A stretch of 64,000 nucleotides of DNA, taken from positions 395,177 through 459,176 of the forward strand of contig CAWDUI010000012.1 in NCBI GenBank assembly GCA_963805445.1, read 5' to 3'. This document shows, piece after piece, positions 28,979-36,770 of the stretch. The notes under the pieces were generated by a model, which saw nothing but the letters and a program-made list of their open reading frames with translations, did no database searches and was not told the origin of the DNA. Origin of the DNA: JAENVT01 sp963805445 (GTDB lineage: Bacteria; Actinomycetota; Acidimicrobiia; Acidimicrobiales; Ilumatobacteraceae). Within the stretch, counting starts at the first letter, position 1. Every line of letters starts with the position of its first letter. A program made the position numbers and the translations under genes.

Positions 28979-30151
28979 TCAGGTCTCGGCGGGCACGCAG
29001 CTCGACGTGGGAGCCGCCCTGGTCTGGGTCGCATCGACCCGGTCGAGGCAGTAGGTCGTGATGGCGGCCCGTGTAGCTGCCAGCCGGTCGAGATCGGGAC
29101 TCGGCGGGCTGCCGAGATGTTCGAACGGCATGCTTGACAGGCCGCTGAACACAGCCATCTGCAAGGCGTGGAGCCGCGCCACCTGCTCAGGATCGACAAC
29201 GTGACACTCGTCGGCCAATCCCTCGATGTAGGCCGGGACGATCTCTTCATCGATGGCAGCGAGATCGTCCGCTGGCCGGCGGCCGATCTGCACATCTCCG
29301 AGCAAGAGCTGACCGAGATCGAAGCCGAGCGGAAGGGGCTTCCAGAACCCGAAATCGATCAGCACGAACGCATCGGGACGTTCGGCGCCGAGCAGATTGT
29401 TGGGGCACGCGTCCCCGTGCCCGACGCAGTGCGGGGCATCGGCCAACTCCTCGACCCAGGCGGGCACGGCGTCGAGCGCATCGCACATCCGATCACGCAG
29501 TCCGTTGCCGAAGGCCTTGGCAAGTAACGGGTGCTCCCACAGTCGATCATCGAGGAGCATCGGTGCGACCTGATTCTCGAAGCGGCCGTGCAGGTAGTCG
29601 AGCACCGTCCATCGGTGATCGTCGATCTGAGCCAACGGCGCCACACGCGAGCTGCCGGCGAGCCGGCCGAGCAGGTAGGCGGCGCGCTTGTATCGATCGC
29701 GATCCCACGGCCAATCTTGCACTGGCACCGCTTCGAGCCAGATGACGCTGGAGAGCTCGTCGAGGTCGATGACAGCGAGGGCCCGCGGCATCGTCAGACC
29801 TTCTGGGAGCCGGAGTGCAAGGTCGGAGCGGTAGATGCAGGGTTCGGTGCGCCACGGGACCGACGCGGCAGCCATCTCGCGGAGCTCCGGCGGCACGAAC
29901 TCGAACTGCTGCGACCGCGACCAGTTCTGCACGTGCTTGACGAAGATCCGAAACGGCGTCTCGCCGTTCGGAGTCACGGCGTGGCCGCTGACCCACCAAC
30001 GGCCAGCCGTCGTGATCGCCGGGAGGTCATAGTCGACTACGTCGACGCGGACCTCGCCCAGATCGACCGTTTCCTCACCGAGCAGGTCGGCCACCATCGC
30101 AGCAAGCAGGTCGTCAGTGACGTCTGCAGCGCCGAGCAGTTCACGCGTCAT
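28979..30151 (-). CDS. Phosphotransferase-family (APH/ChoK-like) kinase
   Basis: A 390-residue aminoglycoside-phosphotransferase-like kinase. The catalytic loop is Gly-His-Gly-Asp-Ala-Cys-Pro-Asn-Asn-Leu-Leu (about residues 243-253), and the metal-binding Asp is in Val-Leu-Ile-Asp-Phe-Gly-Phe-Trp. The N-lobe lysine probably lies in Phe-Arg-Ile-Phe-Val-Lys-His. The family phosphorylates drugs, choline or sugars; the substrate here is not visible. ATG 30151 has no Shine-Dalgarno and lies 11 bases past a -10-like TAAAGT, so the message has almost no leader. Divergent from a MarR regulator. Confidence 0.82.
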   Translation of the reverse strand: MTRELLGAADVTDDLLAAMVADLLGEETVDLGEVRVDVVDYDLPAITTAGRWWVSGHAVTPNGETPFRIFVKHVQNWSRSQQFEFVPPELREMAAASVPWRTEPCIYRSDLALRLPEGLTMPRALAVIDLDELSSVIWLEAVPVQDWPWDRDRYKRAAYLLGRLAGSSRVAPLAQIDDHRWTVLDYLHGRFENQVAPMLLDDRLWEHPLLAKAFGNGLRDRMCDALDAVPAWVEELADAPHCVGHGDACPNNLLGAERPDAFVLIDFGFWKPLPLGFDLGQLLLGDVQIGRRPADDLAAIDEEIVPAYIEGLADECHVVDPEQVARLHALQMAVFSGLSSMPFEHLGSPPSPDLDRLAATRAAITTYCLDRVDATQTRAAPTSSCVPAET

Positions 30152-30161
30152 GAAGGAAACT

Positions 30162-30190
30162 TACTTTACTACCCTGCTGATTGTAAAGTA
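30162..30190. promoter_or_regulatory. Inverted repeat carrying the two divergent -10 elements of the kinase and MarR genes
   Basis: TACTTTAC at 30162-30169 and GTAAAGTA at 30183-30190 are perfect 8-bp inverted arms, 21 bases centre to centre. Each arm contains TAAAGT read toward its own gene, six bases before the MarR ATG and 11 before the kinase ATG. One element therefore serves as both divergent promoter cores and a likely MarR operator. Confidence 0.6.
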
Positions 30191-30195
30191 GATTT

Positions 30196-30609
30196 ATGAA
30201 CGATGAGCATCACGTCCTGTACGTGCTCGGCCTGCTCTGGGAGGAGGCTCGACAGCTCATCATCCGTGACGGCGAGGATGGCCTTCGCCCCTCGCAGTTA
30301 CGCGTGATCGGCAGCGTGCCACCCGACCGTGGAATCACCGTCACGGACCTGGCCGAGCGGGTCGGCATGACCAAGCAAGGAATCGGGCAGTTCGTCACCC
30401 AGCTGACCCACGACGGTTACCTGATCACGGAGTCCGACCCCAACGACGGACGGATGCGCATCGTCCGCCGAACTCCCCTCGGCGACGAAGCCACGGATCG
30501 CCTTGCCCAAATGCTGCAGGGTCTGGAGAAGGATTGGGCCGAACGGGTGGGTAAGCGGCGTTATCGAGACTTCCGCTCCATGCTCGACGAGATCGCCCGC
30601 GTCGACTGA
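30196..30609 (+). CDS. MarR-family transcriptional regulator
   Basis: A 137-residue winged-helix protein. The recognition region is Ile-Thr-Val-Thr-Asp-Leu-Ala-Glu-Arg-Val-Gly-Met-Thr-Lys-Gln-Gly-Ile-Gly-Gln, and the wing Asp-Pro-Asn-Asp-Gly-Arg-Met-Arg is the MarR Asp-x-Arg signature. No ribosome site precedes ATG 30196, and a -10-like TAAAGT ends six bases before it, so the transcript is probably leaderless. It likely represses itself and the divergent kinase through the inverted repeat between them. Confidence 0.9.
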   Translation: MNDEHHVLYVLGLLWEEARQLIIRDGEDGLRPSQLRVIGSVPPDRGITVTDLAERVGMTKQGIGQFVTQLTHDGYLITESDPNDGRMRIVRRTPLGDEATDRLAQMLQGLEKDWAERVGKRRYRDFRSMLDEIARVD

Positions 30610-30624
30610 CCACGTCCAGCGCTG

Positions 30625-30966
30625 TTACGGAGCGTGCTGATGTTCGGCCCAGCGTTGCGACCATCGATCGAGCGGGTTGAGAGCCGACCCGAGGTCTGCG
30701 CCGAGAGGGGTGAGCGCGTAGTCGCCGCCGTCATGTTGATCGATGAGCCCAGCCGCGCGGAGTTCGCCCAGTCGCTCGTAGAGCACGCTCGACGACATTC
30801 CATCGCACCGCAGGCGCAATGCTCGAGCACCGAGCGGTTCGGTTCGCAACTCCCACAACAGCCGCAGCGCCCAGCGCCGGCCCAGTAGATCGAGTGCGGC
30901 CATCAGCGGCCGCCCGGTCCTGGAGCCGCGGACTGCGCGGCCCGGTTGCGGAATTCGACGTGTCAT
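30625..30966 (-). CDS. HxlR-family transcriptional regulator
   Basis: A 113-residue winged-helix regulator. The HxlR signature is visible: Leu-Asp-Leu-Leu-Gly-Arg-Arg-Trp-Ala-Leu-Arg-Leu-Leu-Trp-Glu-Leu, then Met-Ser-Ser-Ser-Val-Leu-Tyr-Glu-Arg-Leu-Gly-Glu-Leu and Tyr-Ala-Leu-Thr-Pro-Leu-Gly. It lacks the usual N-terminal cysteine. Divergent from the AhpD-like gene at 31044, its probable target, with CGAAAC repeats in the shared promoter. Confidence 0.9.
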   Translation of the reverse strand: MTRRIPQPGRAVRGSRTGRPLMAALDLLGRRWALRLLWELRTEPLGARALRLRCDGMSSSVLYERLGELRAAGLIDQHDGGDYALTPLGADLGSALNPLDRWSQRWAEHQHAP

Positions 30967-30974
30967 GGTTCACC

Positions 30975-31028
30975 TTGCCGTTTCGGTTATCGAAACATAC
31001 TATTCGAAACGTGTTCTGAAATCGAAAC
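30975..31028 (+). promoter_or_regulatory. Promoter of the AhpD-like gene with CGAAAC repeats
   Basis: A -35 TTGCCG (30975-30980) and -10 TACTAT (30998-31003) are 17 bases apart. CGAAAC occurs at 30991, 31005 and 31023, with an inverted GTTTCG at 30980. The copies lie in the spacer and around the expected start site, where a repressor would block transcription. The HxlR protein encoded next to it is the likely binder. Confidence 0.6.
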
Positions 31029-31043
31029 ACCCGAGGAGATGTG

Positions 31044-31610
31044 ATGGCCCGAATCCAACCCGTCAACCCGCCCTACGACGACGCGACCGGTGAGCAACTC
31101 GCCGGGATGATGCCGGCAGGGGCCGAACCGATCCTGCTGTTCAGAACGTTCGCGAAGAACCTGCCGATGACCACCGCGATGAGACCGTGGGGAAGCTACG
31201 AGCTCAGCAGCAAGCTCTCCTTGTCGATGCGCGACCGCGAGATCCTGATCGACCGGACCTGCGCTCGCTGCCGATGCGAGTACGAGTGGGGCGTGCACGT
31301 CGCGTTCTTCGCCCAACGCGTCGGCTTGGACCCAGCGCAGATCGCCTCCATCACCCACGGCAATGCAACCGACTCATGCTGGACCGACGAACGCGACCGG
31401 CTACTCATTCGCGCCGCGGATGCGCTCCACGACAACGCCAACATCGACGATGTGCTCGACGATCAACTGGCTGCCGAGTTCGCCGAGAACGAACTGCTCG
31501 ACATCTACATGCTCTGCGGGTGGTATCACGCCATCAGCTACACAGCGAACGCCGCGGGCGTCGACCGGGAGGCAGGAGCACCGACCTTCGCCGATCACCA
31601 ACCGACGTGA
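31044..31610 (+). CDS. Carboxymuconolactone-decarboxylase/AhpD-like family protein
   Basis: A 188-residue helical protein of the AhpD-like superfamily. The core is Met-Arg-Asp-Arg-Glu-Ile-Leu-Ile-Asp-Arg-Thr-Cys-Ala-Arg-Cys-Arg-Cys-Glu-Tyr-Glu, then Trp-Gly-Val-His. Unlike the two paralogues elsewhere in the window it keeps several cysteines near the active site, so redox chemistry is possible. GAGGAG precedes ATG 31044; GTG 31041 is an alternative. Its last 16 bases overlap the convergent oxygenase gene. Probably regulated by the divergent HxlR protein. Confidence 0.88.
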   Translation: MARIQPVNPPYDDATGEQLAGMMPAGAEPILLFRTFAKNLPMTTAMRPWGSYELSSKLSLSMRDREILIDRTCARCRCEYEWGVHVAFFAQRVGLDPAQIASITHGNATDSCWTDERDRLLIRAADALHDNANIDDVLDDQLAAEFAENELLDIYMLCGWYHAISYTANAAGVDREAGAPTFADHQPT

Positions 31611-32338
31611 TCACCTCTACGGAGTTCGGGCGCAACCGCAAGCGCTGTCTCCCGAAGTTGGTGGCACGGACCACACTCCGCGGAACGTGTATGGAGCCCG
31701 AAGCAGAGCGGAGCAACAACTCTCGTGCGGTCTGACGGCAGTTCGGGCAGTTGGTGTGGCACGACGCTGCCGAGCAGGATCACCGCCTGACCCGGTCTGC
31801 CAACCACCGTGCGTCGACCGCGAGTTGGGTCACGTCGGATGTCTTCGATCGAGTCACTGGCTCGACCCGGCCACAACCAGAGCGGGTGTCCACCGGGCGT
31901 GTCGTCATGGACGATGACAATTGCCGTCACGTCGCAGCCCTCGATGTCCCGGTGCGGCCCGAGGTGCTGATGACCGTTGTAGATCGAGTAGCTGGCGTGC
32001 GGCCCGAGTGGTTGCCAGCGAACCCCGGTGAGCTCATACAACGCCATCGCCAACCCCACGTCGGCATACAGTTGATCGAGCGCCGGTCCGGCGTCGACGT
32101 GTTCGAGCGAACGCTCGGGATCTCCGCGGCGGTCATCGTTGTGTTCGGCGCGTTCGGCGCGCTTGGCCCGCTGCCAGCCTGCGGCAACCTCCGAACGCAG
32201 CACATCGAGCCCGGAGGCGTCCAGCAGGTCGATCGCGACGATGCCACCGGCACGGGCGAGTTGCGACGAAGCCAGGGCCTGTGCCTGAGGACCCACCGCA
32301 GCAATGCGGTCAATCGTGCGGGTCTCGGTCGAGGTCAT
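31595..32338 (-). CDS. 2-oxoglutarate/Fe(II)-oxygenase-like protein
   Basis: A 247-residue protein with the facial-triad pattern of 2OG-Fe(II) oxygenases: His129-Arg-Asp131, a distal His195 in Val-Pro-His-Gln, and Arg204 or Arg206 where the 2-oxoglutarate carboxylate would bind. The double-stranded beta-helix context looks right (Ala-Ser-Tyr-Ser-Ile-Tyr-Asn-Gly-His-Gln-His before it, Gly-Gln-Ala-Val-Ile-Leu-Leu before the distal His). It is the last gene of the radical-SAM/subtilase operon, 14 bases after the small propeptide-like gene. I infer a hydroxylase of the peptide or protein handled there. Not a family I can name exactly. Confidence 0.6.
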   Translation of the reverse strand: MTSTETRTIDRIAAVGPQAQALASSQLARAGGIVAIDLLDASGLDVLRSEVAAGWQRAKRAERAEHNDDRRGDPERSLEHVDAGPALDQLYADVGLAMALYELTGVRWQPLGPHASYSIYNGHQHLGPHRDIEGCDVTAIVIVHDDTPGGHPLWLWPGRASDSIEDIRRDPTRGRRTVVGRPGQAVILLGSVVPHQLPELPSDRTRVVAPLCFGLHTRSAECGPCHQLRETALAVAPELRRGDHVGW

Positions 32339-32352
32339 CGTCACCACACCCG

Positions 32353-32706
32353 TCAGCTGAACGAGACCGGACCGAAATCGATCGGACGATCCCTGACGAT
32401 CGTCTCAATCGCTCGAGAAATGGAACGTGGTATCGGTGGATTCGAGAATTCGCCGTTCACCTCGTCGCCGAGCAAGGAGGCAACGTCATCCGACGGCACG
32501 CTGAGAGCGAAGCTGACACCGACCAGCGGACCGGTCTCACACCCTCGATCGGCGAAGTACTGGACGACCCGTGCGGCTGTCCGCGGTGACGGTGCGAGAT
32601 CTGCGACCGTGTCCGACGTGGTGTTGGCGGTCGTGATCTTTGCGCCGGACGCCGGCTTGAGCAGCACCAGGACGGTCTCCGCGTTTCGCTCGGTCACGGC
32701 CACCAC
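32353..32706 (-). CDS. Small protein resembling a subtilase propeptide
   Basis: A 117-residue protein starting at a GTG one base after the radical SAM stop codon (TAG C GTG), so it is translationally coupled. It has no recognised domain, but Thr-Ala-Ala-Arg-Val-Val-Gln-Tyr-Phe-Ala-Asp-Arg-Gly followed by Val-Ser-Phe-Ala-Leu-Ser-Val resembles the propeptide of the subtilase in the same operon (Val-Thr-Arg-Leu-Gln-Gly-Leu-Gly-Phe-Glu-Val). It could be a free-standing inhibitor or chaperone of the protease, or the modified substrate. Alternatively, restoring a CG near 32757 would fuse it to the radical SAM C-terminus. Function is inference. Confidence 0.55.
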   Translation of the reverse strand: MVAVTERNAETVLVLLKPASGAKITTANTTSDTVADLAPSPRTAARVVQYFADRGCETGPLVGVSFALSVPSDDVASLLGDEVNGEFSNPPIPRSISRAIETIVRDRPIDFGPVSFS

Positions 32707-32707
32707 G

Positions 32708-34649
32708 CTACGACTGTCCCGCACCAACGCCCAGCAGAGCGAGTCGGCGTCCGTACCGCGGGCGCTCGTCCGGCTCGTAGTGGCGAGCCGGACTGCGAAC
32801 AGCAAGGCTGAGACACTCGCGCCGTTGCACGAGCATCAGCCGGTTCGCAACGCACCAGTTCACGAACTCGGCCAGCAGCGTGGCTGTCGCGCCTGCCGCT
32901 GTCACGATCGGCATCAAGTCGGCTGCCGCGGTCGTGTGATCGCAAGCGAGGTAGACCGCGGCTTGCCAGCCGGTGAACTCGTAGCGGTGCACCATGGCCT
33001 CGCGCACTGTCGACCAACACGACGTGGTCGTCGTCGCTGACGATCTGGTTGAGGGTGCCTCGCGGACCTTGTTGCCACGTCTCGATCGCCGCTCGCACGT
33101 TGCGCGTGTAGCTGTCGTTCTGGTTCGCGGGCGGCTGGGTGAACTCGAAGTAGTAGGCCATCCGAGCCAGCGCTTCGGTGTCAGCGGGGTACAGCCACCG
33201 GTACGGCGCCATCGGGGTCACACCCGTGATCCCAAAGGCCTCGGGATCGTTGTGATAGGGGCTGAATCGGTCGAGACGAATCGGCCCACACGCAGTCGGC
33301 GGTTGGAGATGACTGATCGCCGCAATCACGTTCAACATGGAGTCGTAGTCTTCGGCTGTCTCCCCTGGCACGCCATACAAGACATTCCAGTCCGCGGTGA
33401 CTCCGTGCTCGGCGCACCATTTCAGCAACTGGACGTTCTTCAGTGTGGATGTCCCCTTGCGCATCAGATCCAGCACATGGTCGCTCAGGCTCTCGATCCC
33501 CGGCTGGATCTCGTACACCCCCGCTGCGAACAACGTCTCGATCTGGCGATTCGTGAGGCTGGACTTGACCTCGTAGAAGATGTTCAGGCCGGGCAACTCG
33601 GTGGCGACGCGTGGTAGGAACGTGCGGAAGTAGCGCATGTCGAGGATGTTGTCGACGAACCCGATGCGTTGACTTGCAAACTTCTCGACCAACGCCTCGA
33701 GTTCATCGAACGCTCGGTCCGGCGACTTCGACCGGTAGGCCATCGCCCCGCCGTTGAGCCCGCAGAACGTGCAATGTGAATGCGCTCCCCACCAGCATCC
33801 ACGGGATGTCTCCATCAAGACGATCGGGACCAGGTCGGCTGTCACCGAACAGGCCTCGAACCCGGCGACGAAGTCGTCGAAGTTGGGCAAGGGCAGTCGG
33901 TCGAGATCATCGATCGGCACGGAGGGACCGGTCGGTGCAGAGGTGCCGTCGTCGAGTCGCCGAACGATGCCCGGAAGGGCCGTCAACGCAGTCGTCACGT
34001 CGGACGACGCGAGCGCATCCAACAACGCCGGGAACGTGCTGTCAGCCTCGCCCGAGCAGGCGATGTCGACGAATGGGTATTGACGATGGAGCTCAACACC
34101 CATCTCGCCCTCCCAATTCGCACCGCCGAAGACAATCTCGAGGTGTGGAAATTGTCTCGACAGTCGACGAGCGAGGGCGAGTGAAGCGATGTTCTGCTGA
34201 AAGGTAGACGTGAACCCGACAACATCGACATCGGCCCACGGCACTGCCGCCGCACATCGCTCGAGAAAGGGCTCGACCCAATCTCGCATCCGCAGCAGCC
34301 GGGCGATGTCGTGCTCGGCTAGACACCACTTCTGGCGAAGGACATGATCGATGTATCCGCTGTCGCGAGTTGCGTCAGGCCCGTGCAGATCGGCGGTGAA
34401 CAGCCAATCGCCGGCGAAGGCCGTGTATGGCAGCTCGTTGCACACCCAGAGGTAATCATCAAGGCCCACACACTCCGCGAAGGTGAATCCGAAGTAGTGA
34501 CTCCTGCACTGATGACCGGCCCGCTGAGCACCGGCCTGCAGAAGCCCGAGCCCGAGTGACGGGCGTTCGAGTGCGCCGAACGGCATCGAGACGAGGGCGA
34601 CGCGAAGCGCCGGCCCTCGGTCTCGACCGACCTCACAGCCCGAGATCAT
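32708..34649 (-). CDS. RiPP maturation radical SAM C-methyltransferase-like enzyme (one frame break)
   Basis: A ~647-residue B12-dependent radical SAM enzyme. N-terminal cobalamin-binding-like domain (Arg-Val-Ala-Leu-Val-Ser-Met-Pro-Phe-Gly-Ala-Leu-Glu-Arg-Pro-Ser-Leu) is followed by the radical SAM cluster Cys285-x7-Cys293-x2-Cys296 in the context GCWWGAHSHCTFCGLN. That block is the hallmark of the 'RiPP maturation radical SAM protein 1' family (TIGR03975), which methylates unactivated carbons in peptides. A frame break near 33002 is repaired by one CG, giving Val-Asp-Ser-Ala-Arg-Glu-Ala-Met-Val-His and the family's C-terminal helical region. ATG 34649 lies inside the subtilase 3' end, so the two are coupled. 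Confidence 0.85.
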
Positions 34650-36543
34650 TTCCACTGTCGATGATGACCTGTTCGAGGTAGGCGACGTCTTCCGGTGTGA
34701 GGCCGACTCCAGCGGACTGAGGCTGTGATTCACCGACGACATCACTCGCCGGGCCGACGGGACCGGGCCCGACGGGACCAATGGGCTGAATCGGGTTGAT
34801 GGGCTGGATCGGCTGCACCGGCAAGATCGGTTGGATCGGTTGAACCGGCTGAACCGGTTGAACCGGTTGAACCGGTTGAACGGGCAGGATCGGCTGGATC
34901 GGCTTGACCGGTTGGATCGGATTGATCGGCTGGATCGGCTGCACCGGCAGGATCGGCTGAATCGGCTGGATCGGTTGGACGATGATCGGCTGGATGGGCC
35001 CGATCGGTAGACAGCGCAGCTTGGCACTGAGGACGGCCTTGTGCGCGTCGACCAGACCGGCTCCGGTCGCGGTGTCGGGACCGACCCCGGCGACACCGGG
35101 TGTGTTCGGGTTGCTCGTTCCAGTCGTCACGTCGCGGGCAGTCACCTTCATGATGTCGCGCACGTCGGCCGGCGTCAGTTTGGGACATGCCTGCTTGATC
35201 AGCGCGGCGACCCCGGCCAGCTGCGGCGCTGCGGCTGACGTGCCGCTGATGGCCGCCCACCCGTCGTTGCTCAACGTCTCGTCGGCATTGGGGTGAGTCC
35301 CACCGGCAACCTGCACGTCGATCTGACAGCCTGCGGGCAGCGGAAGCATGATGTACGCCGCGTGAGGCAGCATGCCGACGAGTCCGCACACGTCCGGCGA
35401 TTGGCGTCCGGGGTAGATGTTGCTGACGAAGCCGCTCGCGTAGTTCGAAGCCTGAAGAGCGCCGTTGTGGTCCATGAACACGCCGCCGGCCGAGATGACA
35501 TCGGGGTGCTGACCCGGGAAGCCCCAATGCCCGTTGCCGGCCGAGAAGATGACGACGATCCCGTTGGCAACGGCCGATGCAATCGCTGCTGCCAGCGCGA
35601 GATCCGCGGCGCCCAGTGGCCCGAACCTGTTGTCCGACCCCCAGCTGTTGGTGATGATGTGCGGGTTCATCGCGACAGCGGCATTGAAGCCGCCGGTGGA
35701 ATTGGCGAAGTTGATCTTCAGCATCGTGTAGTCGACGTCAGGTGCGACCGCGAAGATGTTGGCCGACTCTGCGGTGCCGTGGCCGTTCTCGTCGACTGCC
35801 GGGTTCACTGCGCCCGGTCCGGCGACCGTCGCAGAGAAGCGGTAGCCACGCTGCACGAAATACGGATGTGGCTCCCAACCCGAATCGGTTGACATCACCT
35901 TGATCCCGCTGCCTGTGATGCCGCTGCGGTGGGCGCGATCTGCGTTGATGCCGAGCGACACGTCACTGGGAACGTCGAGGTGCCAATACGCCTTCGGTGG
36001 CGGGAAGGCGTCTGGAGCCATCCAGTAGATCGGGCGCTCGATCGCAACGCCTTCGAGAACATCTGAAAGCGGCGAGCTGCCGGTCTGGATGAAGCCGGGC
36101 ATGTCGGTATCGAGTGATTCGATGAACGTCGCGCTCTCGACCACTCCCCCGCTCTTGCGGGTCTCGCGCTCTTGCGCAGCGAGCTTGGTGTCGAAGACCT
36201 GTTCGTAGAGTGATGCCGGCCCGGCGATGTTGATCGTCGTGCGAGACACCTGCAGCACCTCGAAACCGAGACCCTGTAGCCGTGTCACGGAATCCCGGAT
36301 GAGGTAGTCCTCCGACGCGTAGTTGACGACGTTCGACGCCGAGATCTCACCGGCAGAGAACAGCGGAACGCCGCCGACGGATTTCGGCGACGCTTGGGCG
36401 AAGATGCGATCTGGCAGGCCGCCGCTCGGCGACTTCGCACGTCTCGAACCACCGCCCGACGTCCGTGCCGGTCGTTGACCGCCTTTCGACTTCGCAGACC
36501 TCGATGCTGCTGCCGCTTTCGCAGGTGCCTTCTTCGCAGCCAT
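34633..36543 (-). CDS. Cytosolic S8 subtilase with a Pro-Ile/Val-Gln repeat tail
   Basis: A 636-residue subtilisin-like protease. Residues 1-45 are Lys/Ala/Ser-rich with no signal peptide, so it stays in the cell. A propeptide-like domain spans ~70-165. Catalytic residues are Asp220 (Ser-Thr-Asp-Ser-Gly), His255 (Gly-His-Gly-Thr-Ala-Glu) and Ser436 (Gly-Thr-Ser-Ala-Ala-Ala-Pro), with oxyanion Asn337. From residue 512 to ~600 runs an unbroken series of Pro-Ile-Gln, Pro-Val-Gln, Pro-Ile-Leu and Pro-Ile-Asn triplets, then a 36-residue acidic end. ATG 36543 follows GGGAGG. It heads the operon with the radical SAM enzyme. Such tails are unusual for subtilases and may be the substrate. Confidence 0.88.
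   Translation of the reverse strand: MAAKKAPAKAAAASRSAKSKGGQRPARTSGGGSRRAKSPSGGLPDRIFAQASPKSVGGVPLFSAGEISASNVVNYASEDYLIRDSVTRLQGLGFEVLQVSRTTINIAGPASLYEQVFDTKLAAQERETRKSGGVVESATFIESLDTDMPGFIQTGSSPLSDVLEGVAIERPIYWMAPDAFPPPKAYWHLDVPSDVSLGINADRAHRSGITGSGIKVMSTDSGWEPHPYFVQRGYRFSATVAGPGAVNPAVDENGHGTAESANIFAVAPDVDYTMLKINFANSTGGFNAAVAMNPHIITNSWGSDNRFGPLGAADLALAAAIASAVANGIVVIFSAGNGHWGFPGQHPDVISAGGVFMDHNGALQASNYASGFVSNIYPGRQSPDVCGLVGMLPHAAYIMLPLPAGCQIDVQVAGGTHPNADETLSNDGWAAISGTSAAAPQLAGVAALIKQACPKLTPADVRDIMKVTARDVTTGTSNPNTPGVAGVGPDTATGAGLVDAHKAVLSAKLRCLPIGPIQPIIVQPIQPIQPILPVQPIQPINPIQPVKPIQPILPVQPVQPVQPVQPVQPIQPILPVQPIQPINPIQPIGPVGPGPVGPASDVVGESQPQSAGVGLTPEDVAYLEQVIIDSGNDLGL
34753..35009 (-). repeat. 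9-bp tandem repeat encoding the Pro-Ile/Val-Gln tail
   Basis: About 85 codons built from nine-base units (on the plus strand GGNTGNAYC-type, e.g. GGTTGAACC) that encode Pro-(Ile/Val)-(Gln/Leu/Asn). The units near 34840-34880 are nearly identical, showing recent expansion by slippage. Copy number is likely to vary between strains. Confidence 0.85.
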
Positions 36544-36770
36544 GATTGCCTCCCGTTGATCAAGCAATTTGCTACTCAATGGAGCCGCGCCCGCGGAACT
36601 GTGATACGCGGGACTCTCGCAACTGCGCCTCACACCGCGACGGCTGTCTCGTGAGCGGAGTCCGGCAGACATTCCATCCTCCGCCATCAGGTCTTCGACG
36701 GGCTCGGCGAGGAAGGTAGCGTGAGGTCACGTCGGCGGGATCTCAATGCTGTTGTAACGAGGAGTGCGTC

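Noticed and set aside
34753..35009. CRISPR array
   Set aside because: The repeat is a 9-bp coding repeat without spacers; no CRISPR repeat-spacer pattern or cas gene was seen anywhere in the window.
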